Of a stretch of 64,000 bases of DNA, positions 23,495-31,830 are shown one piece after another. Origin of the DNA: CAINVV01 sp963663005 (GTDB taxonomy: Bacteria > Bacteroidota > Bacteroidia > Bacteroidales > Prolixibacteraceae); the NCBI GenBank assembly GCA_963663005.2, contig CAXXHH010000014.1:434001-498000 (forward strand), written 5' to 3'. Under the pieces are notes generated by a model. The model was not told the origin of the DNA. It was given only the letters and a program-made list of their open reading frames with translations, and made no database searches. Position numbers and translations under genes: made by a program. Each line of letters starts with the position of its first letter. Within the stretch, counting starts at the first letter, position 1.

Positions 23495-24643
23495 TCAATC
23501 AAACTTAATCTTAAATACCACAACCTCCGGACTATTTCCGATCCGTACCGGCGGGCCCCAAGACCCGTATCCGGATGAGACATAACACGTGGTGTTGCCC
23601 TTTTGCTTTAGTCCCCAGCTTAATTCAAACATGGCTTTCGTGATGTAGCTAAACGGCCACATTTGTCCGTGATGCGTGTGCCCCGATAAATGCAGATCGG
23701 CACCTGCCGCGACCGCTTCCTCCAGATGAAATGGCTGATGATTCATCACGATAATTGGTTTTGTTTGATCCAGATTTTTCGCGAGTTCTTTAAGCTCATG
23801 CGGATTATTTTCTCCGCCCATTCGTCTGCTGTCGCGATCATCCCTCCCAACGAGCTGAATCCCATCACCGAGTGTGACCACCTCATCACGAAGCACTTTA
23901 ATATTGATACTTTGCAGGTATGGTAAGGTATTCTGGATGCCGCCGATGTATTCGTGATTGCCGGGAATGGCATAAACGCCAAGCGGCGTACGAATTTCCT
24001 GAATGTGTTTTCCAAGGTTCTTTCGTAAAACCGGACCAATATCTCCATCCACGAGGTCGCCGCAGAGCAGCACCAGATCAGGCTTTTGTTCGTTAATGAT
24101 CCTTACAAGCTTCAACTCCTGACGCTCACCGATCAGGGCTCCCAGGTGAATGTCGGAAGCCATCAGTATCTTCAGATCCTTAGATCCGGATACCTTTTTG
24201 TGTATTGTTAATGGAATCTCCTTCACGACGGTTGTCCGCGCATTTATATAACCTCCGACTACAATTATGGTAACAAGTCCGATAACGGAATATCCCAAAT
24301 TGAGCTTTCCGACAGGTGAAAACTCCGGTAGAAAATGAAAGAAATAATCGGCAAGTCTAACCAAATCAATGAGCACCAACGTCATGAAAAAATAGAACAT
24401 GAAGGCCAGCCAGAATGCCCCGACGCGATATACCCACTCGCTTACAATCGAGGAGGCTGTGCGCTCCCAAAACATCCCCACAATAAATGAGGATACAACA
24501 GACCAAAAAAGTATAGTGTACCATTTTTTTAGCGTGGGATTACAGGAAAACACCATCAAACCTCTGGTGAAAACGTAATAATTTATGGTAGAGTAGACAA
24601 GCAGTACGATGCTGAAAAATACTAGAAATGTGAGTGCCCTCAT
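23495..24643 (-). CDS. Membrane-anchored metallophosphoesterase (YaeI-like)
   Basis: A 382-residue protein with about four N-terminal membrane helices (1-145) and a C-terminal calcineurin-like phosphoesterase. Metal-binding motifs occur in order: ASDIHLG, CGDLVDG, GNHEY, MNHQP and SGHTHHGQ, the full five-motif set for a two-metal site. YaeI relatives hydrolyse lipid or nucleotide phosphoesters near the membrane; the substrate here is unknown. The catalytic domain may face either side. Divergent from the lipoprotein gene at 24751; another, unrelated metallophosphoesterase lies at 26028. Confidence 0.88.
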   Translation of the reverse strand: MRALTFLVFFSIVLLVYSTINYYVFTRGLMVFSCNPTLKKWYTILFWSVVSSFIVGMFWERTASSIVSEWVYRVGAFWLAFMFYFFMTLVLIDLVRLADYFFHFLPEFSPVGKLNLGYSVIGLVTIIVVGGYINARTTVVKEIPLTIHKKVSGSKDLKILMASDIHLGALIGERQELKLVRIINEQKPDLVLLCGDLVDGDIGPVLRKNLGKHIQEIRTPLGVYAIPGNHEYIGGIQNTLPYLQSINIKVLRDEVVTLGDGIQLVGRDDRDSRRMGGENNPHELKELAKNLDQTKPIIVMNHQPFHLEEAVAAGADLHLSGHTHHGQMWPFSYITKAMFELSWGLKQKGNTTCYVSSGYGSWGPPVRIGNSPEVVVFKIKFD

Positions 24644-24662
24644 TATGAAAATATTAGTTGGG

Positions 24663-24670
24663 CAAAACTA
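24663..24670 (-). promoter_or_regulatory. Putative metallophosphoesterase -7 element
   Basis: TAGTTTTG on the minus strand matches TAnnTTTG, 20 bases before the ATG at 24643. Confidence 0.4.
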
Positions 24671-24712
24671 TCAATTATTTTTGGGGTATAAATCCCTTCC
24701 GTCCATTTTGAT

Positions 24713-24720
24713 TATATTTG
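24713..24720 (+). promoter_or_regulatory. Putative promoter -7 element of the DUF6452/DUF6048 pair
   Basis: TATATTTG matches TAnnTTTG, 30 bases before the ATG at 24751. It overlaps the alternative start at 24718, which argues for the later start. Confidence 0.45.
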
Positions 24721-24750
24721 CCGCAACATACTCAACAAACCCATTTTCGA

Positions 24751-25242
24751 ATGCGCTTTCGGATCACAACGATCATTTTTACAGTCTTGCTACTACTCTC
24801 CTGCAACAGCGGATCAAACTGTTATGAGTCATCTGATACCGTGATGGTTACTAATTTTATTGGCAGTAAATCCGTTAAAATTGGTCCACTCGTCGTTACA
24901 GGCTTTGGCCGAAATGCCGTCGGCGACACGCTGTACAGTAGCCTGGATTCCGCGCTAACAAAAAGGATGGCACTTCCGCTTTCGCTGACAGCCGATTCAA
25001 CCGGATTTGTTGCGCACTTCAACAATAAATCCAGCATTTTCTGGGTTCGGCACACTATGAATATTCAGTTGATATCTCAAAACTGTGGCTTTGCCCCAAA
25101 TTATATTTTGAATGCCACGAAACACAATGGATTGATCGATTCACTTAAGGTCTTTAACTCTGCGGTTGGTCCAAAATCCATAGAAACATATGCCACCAAT
25201 GGTCAAAATATTACGATATATCTTCATCTTACTGCTAATTAG
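24751..25242 (+). CDS. DUF6452-like lipoprotein
   Basis: A 163-residue lipoprotein: a lipoprotein signal ends in LLLLSC, so the cysteine would be lipidated at the outer membrane. The mature part has paired cysteines (CNSGSNC and a later NCGF). It resembles the Bacteroidota DUF6452 family, which typically precedes a DUF6048 gene, as here; the family name is from memory of that pairing and is moderately certain. No biochemical role is known. Its 3' end overlaps the next gene by 44 bases in another frame. Confidence 0.7.
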   Translation: MRFRITTIIFTVLLLLSCNSGSNCYESSDTVMVTNFIGSKSVKIGPLVVTGFGRNAVGDTLYSSLDSALTKRMALPLSLTADSTGFVAHFNNKSSIFWVRHTMNIQLISQNCGFAPNYILNATKHNGLIDSLKVFNSAVGPKSIETYATNGQNITIYLHLTAN

Positions 25243-26014
25243 TCCGCTGTGCGGCTTCGGGCAAAAAAAGAAAGAAGTTTGGCGGTACGAAGGTCCCCGA
25301 ATCGGGATAGATGTGTCTCGTTTCATGTTGCCATTCATCCAGAAAGCGACACAAGGCGGATTTGAAATTCAGGCAGATTACCCATATAAAGGCAACTGGT
25401 TTCCTACCGTTGAGGCTGGCTATCTAAGTGTTAACGATAAAAAAGATGCGTTTCAGTATACGAATAAGGGTCCGTACGCCAGAATTGGCGTGGATGTAAA
25501 CATCAACAAATTTGAGTCCTTAACCGATGGAGATCTTGTGTTTGTCGGATTAAGGTACGGGTTTAGCCGGTTCACTCAGGAGACTTTGTCGGCAGATTAT
25601 TCCAATTATTGGGGAACCGTGCACACCTCCTTCCCCAAAAACAACCTAAGCGCGCATTGGGGAGAATTGGTTTTTGGCTTAAAAGGTGAACTGTTGCCAA
25701 ATCTCTTTTTCGGCTGGACGGTTCGGGCTAAATTTCCGATTGCGACGACAAAAGATCCAAATGTAAAACCTTATGTCATTCCGGGTTTGGGGTATACTTC
25801 TTCGGAGGTTCCTTTTGATTTTTCGGTTACCGTTGCCTACCGGATTCCTCTGATACGGACGAAGGTAATGCCTAAGCCGCTCAGAACCGGCGGACCGAAT
25901 CGTCAGGATCAGGACGAGATTGATCCGGATAATCCTGATCCGAATTATCCAAATGGGAATAATTCAGGAAACAATCGGATGGGAAGTGGCACCCAGGGAT
26001 TCAATCAGCGATAG
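25199..26014 (+). CDS. DUF6048-like outer membrane beta-barrel protein
   Basis: A 271-residue exported protein: signal peptide ILRYIFILLLISPLCGFGQ, then alternating-polarity strands typical of a small outer-membrane barrel (EVWRYEGPRIGIDVSRF, FVGLRYGFSRF, FGWTVRAKFPI). The C-terminal 40 residues are low-complexity, rich in Asn, Pro, Asp and Gly. It resembles DUF6048. The signal peptide is encoded inside the 3' end of the preceding lipoprotein gene; starts at 25190 and 25199 are both possible, and the later one gives the cleaner signal peptide. The pair probably works together at the outer membrane. Confidence 0.75.
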   Translation: MVKILRYIFILLLISPLCGFGQKKKEVWRYEGPRIGIDVSRFMLPFIQKATQGGFEIQADYPYKGNWFPTVEAGYLSVNDKKDAFQYTNKGPYARIGVDVNINKFESLTDGDLVFVGLRYGFSRFTQETLSADYSNYWGTVHTSFPKNNLSAHWGELVFGLKGELLPNLFFGWTVRAKFPIATTKDPNVKPYVIPGLGYTSSEVPFDFSVTVAYRIPLIRTKVMPKPLRTGGPNRQDQDEIDPDNPDPNYPNGNNSGNNRMGSGTQGFNQR

Positions 26015-26027
26015 CTTCTGAACCTCT

Positions 26028-26981
26028 CTATTTCTTCTTCCTTGTGTACGAGTAAAGTGTCTTCCCTTTGGCATCAGTGAAGTAAAAGGAAAATTCGTGT
26101 CGTGTAACGCTGCATACTGTAAACCCAACGGATCGTTCAACGTAACGGGTAAAAAACCAGGGATTTGTCCACCGCGAATTAATACCCGAAGAGGTGATCA
26201 TATAGTCAATCCCGTCTCTCTTAAGATGCTCGAATTTATGTACGTGGCCGTTGAGGTAAAAATCGACCCGATACTTTTTCAAGAGGGGTGCAATATCCTC
26301 GATTAAGCCGTATGTATTCCCTTGTACAAAATCAGAGGTATATACGGGATGGTGCCCGACAACAACTTTCCATGTTTCGTGAGAGCGGGATAACACGCTG
26401 TCGACAAAGGCCACCGTCTTTTCAGTATCCTGATTTTTGGTCTCGTGGTACTTCTCGTCGTACTTGTACATCTCAACAAAAGGCGATGTATCAATCATGA
26501 CGAAGCGAATTGAAGTTGTGCTATCCACCTGTTGCACAAAAGAATAATTACGGGCCGGCATCGTCCATCTTGCGTTGTGTTTCCCATAATCGACCAGCGC
26601 CTGGGGATTGCCGATGTATTCGTGATTTCCAATGATGGAATACCATTTAAGATTTAACTCCGGAGCTGTGAACATCTTTTCGAATTGGGCGCTCCATAAC
26701 GGATCGAGTGTATCTTTCACACCAGAGTCATGAAAAAAATCACCCTGATTGATCACAAATTTCGGGTGCAATGTCTTTGACAGTTTGTTTACCATGGCGG
26801 CAACGGTATCTTCCTTGTATATTGCTGTAGACCCCATGTCGGACAGCACAAAAAAATTGTACCCGTTTGGAGAAGGATTTTCGATAACCGGCTTCGTCCG
26901 GCAACCCGTACCTAAACCGGCAAGCAGGACAAACACTAATCCTGCCATCAGCAAACTTTGTTTACGCATTGTCGATCTCAT
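26028..26981 (-). CDS. Purple-acid-phosphatase-like metallophosphoesterase lipoprotein
   Basis: A 317-residue lipoprotein. A signal sequence ends LLAGLGTGC with the lipidated cysteine. The metallophosphoesterase motifs are FVLSDMG, NQGDFFHDSG, IIGNHEY, VVGHHPVYTS and LNGHVHKFEHL, the pattern of tartrate-resistant (type 5) acid phosphatases. It would act at the cell surface or in the periplasm on phosphate esters. The frame is open to 27008; the start at 26981 is chosen for signal-peptide length and an AGAGGG upstream, and 26969 is also possible. Converges with the DUF6048-like gene, 13 bases apart. Confidence 0.85.
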   Translation of the reverse strand: MRSTMRKQSLLMAGLVFVLLAGLGTGCRTKPVIENPSPNGYNFFVLSDMGSTAIYKEDTVAAMVNKLSKTLHPKFVINQGDFFHDSGVKDTLDPLWSAQFEKMFTAPELNLKWYSIIGNHEYIGNPQALVDYGKHNARWTMPARNYSFVQQVDSTTSIRFVMIDTSPFVEMYKYDEKYHETKNQDTEKTVAFVDSVLSRSHETWKVVVGHHPVYTSDFVQGNTYGLIEDIAPLLKKYRVDFYLNGHVHKFEHLKRDGIDYMITSSGINSRWTNPWFFTRYVERSVGFTVCSVTRHEFSFYFTDAKGKTLYSYTRKKK

Positions 26982-27156
26982 ATAATCCCTCTTAAAGTAT
27001 TCATTCATCCTATTTTACTCCTTTTTGAAACGAATTGTTCCAAAATCACACCCCATTTTCATCCGAGAATAAATTGCTTTTTAATTGCCGGATGGAACTC
27101 GCATGATCAATTCTCACCTGTGTGTGTGACCACCGAATCATGCTCGTTTCGTTAAC

Positions 27157-27205
27157 AAAAAAACATCCATAGCCCTATTCCCAATTTGAATAGTTCTATG
27201 GATGT
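27157..27205 (-). terminator. Strong intrinsic terminator after the 241-residue gene
   Basis: On the minus strand ACATCCATAG pairs with CTATGGATGT (27196-27205 with 27163-27172), continued inside by CTATTC and GAATAG after a two-base symmetric bulge, a 16-bp stem with a seven-base loop. Seven U residues follow (27157-27163). This ends the gene at 27250-27975. Confidence 0.8.
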
Positions 27206-27249
27206 GTCATCATCGATTTCAGATTGCTATGATAAAAACAGAGTGTATT

Positions 27250-27975
27250 TCAATAGTTTGCCTGATTCCCTACGCTTACCGTATTACGTTGTTTCTCCAT
27301 TGGCCGGAAGACATAAACCACCCCATATTCGGCTGCACGTTCCCGTTTAATATCTTCAGGATATTCAGAGAAATGCTCCTCAACTTCGTTCCAGATATCG
27401 AGTATTATTTCATCAGCCTCGGCTCGCATTCCAGATACTTTTTGTGTCCATCTGGTTGTATTGCTTTGGAGCGTCTTTTGAAAATGATAAGCATCAACAA
27501 ATTGATCAAATTTTACTTTTACCACGGCTATTGAAGGGTTATAAAGCGGGTTACCACCGTGAAGTACCCGTTGGTGTTCTCCTTCGATTATCTTCTTGCC
27601 CCATTCCAGCAATTCAGACTCCAGAATTAAAGAGGGTGATTTTTTATCGCCAATCATTCCGTAGAAATTTCGCACATCAGCTTTCATATCTCCTCGCTGT
27701 ATGGAAAAATTCAGTATCTGGATAAAGTGAGAAAGGTATATTCTTGCCTTTTTGGCAGCTTCCAGGTAAGTACGGCTATTTTTATCCTGTTGTGCCCTGG
27801 CTAACTTATGATGGATGAGGTTAGTCTCGAATGCAGGAAAAAAGGCTCTTAACCTGGTTAGAGTACCGTCGGAAAAGGCAAGCTCTTCAATGCTTTTTTT
27901 CTGCCCCATCATTATAGCCGTGTTAATGGCCCGTAATCTTGCCTGATCTGTGTTTGGTAGTCTTCTATAAGGCAT
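27250..27975 (-). CDS. Conserved protein of unknown function
   Basis: A 241-residue soluble protein starting MPYRRLPNTDQARLRAI, a start I associate with uncharacterised Bacteroidota proteins. It is helical and charged; landmarks are KKARIYLSHFIQILNFSIQRG (91-111), VRNFYGM and HGGNPLYNPSIAVVKV. There is no signal peptide, membrane helix or known catalytic motif. It is monocistronic with a strong terminator, and upstream lies a small palindrome (ATGGAA/TTCCAT, 27988-28003). I cannot assign a function. Confidence 0.75.
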   Translation of the reverse strand: MPYRRLPNTDQARLRAINTAIMMGQKKSIEELAFSDGTLTRLRAFFPAFETNLIHHKLARAQQDKNSRTYLEAAKKARIYLSHFIQILNFSIQRGDMKADVRNFYGMIGDKKSPSLILESELLEWGKKIIEGEHQRVLHGGNPLYNPSIAVVKVKFDQFVDAYHFQKTLQSNTTRWTQKVSGMRAEADEIILDIWNEVEEHFSEYPEDIKRERAAEYGVVYVFRPMEKQRNTVSVGNQANY

Positions 27976-28096
27976 ATTGTCAAGTTTATGGAAGAATTTC
28001 CATGTGTCAGTCGCGAAGATATATATTATGAAAAAATAAATGTTCTTCGCCCCGATACGGCAGGCATTAGTTATTAACTATCTATTGTTCATAACA

Positions 28097-28124
28097 GAAA
28101 ACGCCATCCGAAGACAGCGTTTTT
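28097..28124 (-). terminator. Terminator of the sdhCAB operon
   Basis: On the minus strand AAAACGCTGTC and GATGGCGTTTT form an 11-bp stem (two G-U pairs) closed by a C(UUCG)G tetraloop, about 25 bases after the sdhB stop. The 3' arm ends in U residues. Confidence 0.7.
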
Positions 28125-28148
28125 CGTTATCAGACGATATTACAGCAC

Positions 28149-28910
28149 CTAATCAGCAAGCTTTGCGCTAAGGTATTCACGATTGAGCCTGGCAATATGC
28201 GCAATAGAGATGCTCTTGGGACAAGCAAGTTCACAGCCACCGGTATTGGTACATCCACCAAATCCCAACTCATCCATTTTAGCTACCATTGCTTTGGCGC
28301 GCCTCTTCGCCTCGACTTTCCCTTGCGGAAGTTTGGCAAATTGCGAGACTTTGGCCGCCACAAACAACATAGCCGAAGAGTTTTTGCAGGTTGCCACGCA
28401 TGCGCCACACCCGATGCAGGCTGCAGCATCCATAGCCTCTTCTGCATCATCCTGACCGATCAGAATTACATTACCATCAGGAACTCCACCTGTATTTACC
28501 GAGACATAACCTCCGGCCTGCTGTATTTTTTCAAACGCAGTTCTGTCTACCATTACATCTTTGATAACCGGGAAAGCCGCTGCACGCCAAGGCTCCACAA
28601 CAATGGTCTGACCCTCGCTGAATTTCCTCATGTGCAATTGACAAGTCGTGACTTCCGAATCCGGTCCGTGGGCATGTCCATTCACATACATGGAGCACAT
28701 CCCACATATCCCCTCGCGACAGTCATGGTCGAAAGCAATAGGATCTTTCCCTTCCAAAATCAACTTATCATTCAGGATGTCAATCATTTCAAGGAAGGAA
28801 GTGCCCTGAGACACGTTTTCGACCTGATAGGTTTCGAAGCGCCCTTTGGCTTTTGGACTATTTTGCCTCCAAACCTTTACATATATTTTATTGAGAATTA
28901 TATCTGCCAT
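28149..28910 (-). CDS. sdhB: Succinate dehydrogenase/fumarate reductase iron-sulfur subunit
   Basis: A 253-residue electron-transfer subunit. The plant-type [2Fe-2S] domain has CREGICGMCSMYVNG, and the C-terminal domain has CIGCGACVATC and CTNTGGCELACP for the [4Fe-4S] and [3Fe-4S] clusters. It passes electrons between the flavin subunit and the di-heme membrane anchor on the cytoplasmic side. In this phylum the complex usually works as fumarate reductase in fermenters and as succinate dehydrogenase in respirers; the sequence does not decide. Last gene of sdhCAB. Confidence 0.96.
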   Translation of the reverse strand: MADIILNKIYVKVWRQNSPKAKGRFETYQVENVSQGTSFLEMIDILNDKLILEGKDPIAFDHDCREGICGMCSMYVNGHAHGPDSEVTTCQLHMRKFSEGQTIVVEPWRAAAFPVIKDVMVDRTAFEKIQQAGGYVSVNTGGVPDGNVILIGQDDAEEAMDAAACIGCGACVATCKNSSAMLFVAAKVSQFAKLPQGKVEAKRRAKAMVAKMDELGFGGCTNTGGCELACPKSISIAHIARLNREYLSAKLAD

Positions 28911-28938
28911 TTTATTGGATTTTTTCAGTCTGCAACAA

Positions 28939-30879
28939 TTATTTATAACTCCTTTGGGTTAACTGGATGGTTTCGAATGACAACTCCTCCTTGTGGAGAA
29001 CAGGTTCTTCATCGACCCCTTTATATTCCCAGGCAGCCACATACGCGAAATTTTCGTCGTCGCGCTTTGCTTCACCCTCGTCTGTAGCCGACTCCTCACG
29101 GAAATGACCTCCACACGACTCTTTGCGGTTGAGGGCATCACGTGCCAGAAGCTCGCCCAGTTCCAGAAAATCTGCAACCCTACCAGCTTTCTCCAGCTCA
29201 GGATTTACATTTTTCATCTCTCCGGGCACTAATAAGTCCGAATAAAACTCATCTCTTAGCTTCTTAATTTCTGCGATCGCCTTTTTCAGTCCGGCTTCAT
29301 TTCTTGACATTCCAACGTTATCCCAGAGAATGGCACCTAATTTCTTGTGGAAATGGTCGACAGGGGTCTTGCCTTTAATATTGAAAAGCTTCTCCAGTTT
29401 TCCGACAACGGCCTTTTCTGCTGCCTCAAATTCAGGGAGATTGGTGTTAATCTTTGGCACCATAATCTCATTTCCAAGATAATCACCGATCGTATAAGGC
29501 AGAACGAAATATCCGTCGGCCAAGCCCTGCATCAAAGCAGAAGCACCCAGACGATTGGCTCCGTGATCTGAGAAATTGGCCTCACCCAGAGAATAAAGTC
29601 CTGGGATTGAAGTCATCAGATTATAATCGACCCATGTACCACCCATCGTATAATGGATTGCAGGATAAATTTGCATGGGCTCTTTATAGGGATCTACATC
29701 AGTAATTTTCTCATACATCTGGAAGAGGTTGCCATATCTTTTTGCAATGGTATCTTTTCCAAGTCTGTTGATGGCATATTTGAAATCCAGAAAAACAGCC
29801 ATACCTTCCTTATTTACACCAAACCCAGCGTCGCATCTCTCTTTGGCGGCTCTGGAAGCCACGTCGCGAGGCACTAGATTCCCGTAAGACGGATATCTGC
29901 GCTCAAGATAGAAATCGCGGTCCTCGTCTGCAATATCACCCGGTTTGATCTGACCTTTTCTCAGCTTCTCAGCATCTTCGGCCTTTTTCGGCACCCAAAC
30001 ACGCCCATCATTACGCAACGACTCAGACATCAGCGTAAGCTTCGATTGCTGGGAACCATGCACCGGAATGCAGGTGGGATGTATCTGAACATAGCAGGGA
30101 TTAGCAAAGAAGGCGCCCTTTTTATAAGCAACCCAGGAGGCGGAGGCGTTACAGCCCATCGCATTGGTTGAGAGGAAGAACACATTCCCATATCCGCCAG
30201 TTGCCAGAACCACGGCATGTGCTCCGAAGCGCTTAATTTCGCCTGAAACCATATCGCGAACGATAACACCGCGTGCCTTACCATCAATAACTACCAAATC
30301 AAGCATTTCATGGCGGGTATACATTTTGATACCGCCTTCATTAATCTGACGATTAAGGGCTGAATAGGCTCCTAATAATAGCTGCTGACCAGTCTGACCC
30401 CGTGCATAAAATGTCCGGCTAACTAAAACTCCGCCAAAAGAGCGGTTAGACAATGTGCCGCCATATTCGCGGGCAAATGGAACACCTTGCGCTACACATT
30501 GGTCGATGATATTGGGTGAAACCTCAGCCAGACGATGCACATTGGCCTCGCGGGAACGGTAGTCACCTCCCTTTATCGTATCATAGAATAACCGGTATAC
30601 GGAATCGTTGTCGTTCTGGTAATTTTTTGCAGCATTGATTCCGCCCTGTGCGGCAATCGAATGCGCCCTTCTGGGACTATCCTGGTAACAAAAAGCCGTA
30701 ACGTTATATCCCAGTTCAGCCAGGGAAGCAGCTGCGGAAGCACCGGCTAGTCCGGTACCAACAACTATAACATCAAGTTTGCGCTTATTCGCCGGACTAA
30801 CTACTTTAATCTTTGCCTTGTGGCTGGACCATTTCTCGGCAATTGGTCCGGCAGGTATTTTTGAATTCAGTTCGCTCAT
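28939..30879 (-). CDS. sdhA: Succinate dehydrogenase/fumarate reductase flavoprotein subunit
   Basis: A 646-residue catalytic subunit. The FAD-binding motif VVGTGLAGASAAASLAELGY is near 36-55, SIAAQGGINAAKNYQND (72-88) contains the histidine-flavin region, and the active site includes HPTCIPVHG and the arginine in GANRLGASALMQGLADGY. The length is that of the type B enzymes common in Bacteroidota and Epsilonproteobacteria. It interconverts succinate and fumarate. Middle gene of sdhCAB, 24 bases after sdhC and 28 bases before sdhB. Confidence 0.96.
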   Translation of the reverse strand: MSELNSKIPAGPIAEKWSSHKAKIKVVSPANKRKLDVIVVGTGLAGASAAASLAELGYNVTAFCYQDSPRRAHSIAAQGGINAAKNYQNDNDSVYRLFYDTIKGGDYRSREANVHRLAEVSPNIIDQCVAQGVPFAREYGGTLSNRSFGGVLVSRTFYARGQTGQQLLLGAYSALNRQINEGGIKMYTRHEMLDLVVIDGKARGVIVRDMVSGEIKRFGAHAVVLATGGYGNVFFLSTNAMGCNASASWVAYKKGAFFANPCYVQIHPTCIPVHGSQQSKLTLMSESLRNDGRVWVPKKAEDAEKLRKGQIKPGDIADEDRDFYLERRYPSYGNLVPRDVASRAAKERCDAGFGVNKEGMAVFLDFKYAINRLGKDTIAKRYGNLFQMYEKITDVDPYKEPMQIYPAIHYTMGGTWVDYNLMTSIPGLYSLGEANFSDHGANRLGASALMQGLADGYFVLPYTIGDYLGNEIMVPKINTNLPEFEAAEKAVVGKLEKLFNIKGKTPVDHFHKKLGAILWDNVGMSRNEAGLKKAIAEIKKLRDEFYSDLLVPGEMKNVNPELEKAGRVADFLELGELLARDALNRKESCGGHFREESATDEGEAKRDDENFAYVAAWEYKGVDEEPVLHKEELSFETIQLTQRSYK

Positions 30880-30903
30880 ATCTTGGATACTTTGAATATC
30901 AGT

Positions 30904-31584
30904 TTAGAATTTAATCATAAAGTAAACAGGGATGTAAGAAAATCCTATCGCAAAGATTATCCCTATCGTGACAGCCAGACATTTCAACCTTTTCAGCCAA
31001 ATTTGATTGCTAAAACCGATCGTTTGAAATGCACTCCAGAAACCATGGCTGATATGGAGACCTACCAGGATTCCGCCACAGATATAAAGCAGGCCATAGA
31101 CCTTATTAAGAAATAATCCGCTCACCAAAGCATAGGCGTTATGCATCTCCACGCCATCAACGGAGACCGAATTTAACAACGGATCGCCTGTGAACTTCAT
31201 TTTCACCCAGAAATTGGTAATGTGTATAACCAAAAAGATTAGTACCATTCCACCCAGGATGAACATATTTTTTGCCGGAGACCACCAACTTAGCAACTGA
31301 TCGCTGTATTCGTATTTCTGAGGACGGGCTCTCATGTTTTCCAGCGTAATCCAACCCGACCAAATAATATGAACCACAAATCCAAGCGCCAGTATAGGCT
31401 CCATAATTCTGATGCCCGGATTGGTTGCCATAAAATGCGCAGCGATGTTGAAAAGGTTTCCGGAATCATCAAACGTCAGTAACAGGTTCAAAGTGAGGTG
31501 TATGAATAGAAATGAGATCAGGAATAACCCCGTGATACTCATTAAAAACTTTCGCCCGATAGAGGCGCTCATGAAACTGCTCAT
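30904..31584 (-). CDS. sdhC: Succinate dehydrogenase/fumarate reductase cytochrome b subunit
   Basis: A 226-residue anchor with five membrane helices, the single-subunit type B form that binds two b hemes. Histidines suited to heme ligation sit in LFIHLTLNLL, ALGFVVHIIWSGW, FLVIHITNFW and VGLHISHGFW. It exchanges electrons with menaquinone. First gene of the operon, with a well-formed promoter at 31636-31667. The ATG at 31584 and an in-frame ATG four codons later are both possible. Confidence 0.93.
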   Translation of the reverse strand: MSSFMSASIGRKFLMSITGLFLISFLFIHLTLNLLLTFDDSGNLFNIAAHFMATNPGIRIMEPILALGFVVHIIWSGWITLENMRARPQKYEYSDQLLSWWSPAKNMFILGGMVLIFLVIHITNFWVKMKFTGDPLLNSVSVDGVEMHNAYALVSGLFLNKVYGLLYICGGILVGLHISHGFWSAFQTIGFSNQIWLKRLKCLAVTIGIIFAIGFSYIPVYFMIKF

Positions 31585-31635
31585 AAAAACTAGTATTAAT
31601 TAATATTTAGGAATGTTCCTATATGAATATCTTAT

Positions 31636-31667
31636 CAAAAATAGAAGTTGGTACCTAGTTTAACAAA
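31636..31667 (-). promoter_or_regulatory. Promoter of the sdhCAB operon
   Basis: On the minus strand TTTG (31664-31667), 20-base spacer, then TATTTTTG (31636-31643). This is a full match to the phylum consensus, with a leader of about 45 bases. Confidence 0.6.
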
Positions 31668-31775
31668 TTGCAGCGCAATAAAGGTACTATTTATATTCTT
31701 TCTATGTACGGAAATCCTGTTCTTAAAAAGGTCAAATACCTGATAAATAGCGGGTCTAAAATTAATAATTGCAAA

Positions 31776-31817
31776 TTGATAACCTGATCAGGGATTCAAC
31801 GTTAAACAGGTTATCAA
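31776..31817 (+). promoter_or_regulatory. Perfect 11-bp inverted repeat before the TonB-dependent receptor gene
   Basis: TTGATAACCTG (31776-31786) and CAGGTTATCAA (31807-31817) are exact reverse complements 20 bases apart; the right arm ends 13 bases before the ATG. It may be a repressor operator or a leader hairpin. The rest of 31668-31830 shows no clear TAnnTTTG promoter on the plus strand. Confidence 0.5.
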
Positions 31818-31830
31818 ACAAGAATTATCT

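Noticed and set aside
28197..29087. 296-residue plus-strand frame opposite sdhB
   Set aside because: It is antisense to clearly conserved sdhB and sdhA and its translation has no family features.
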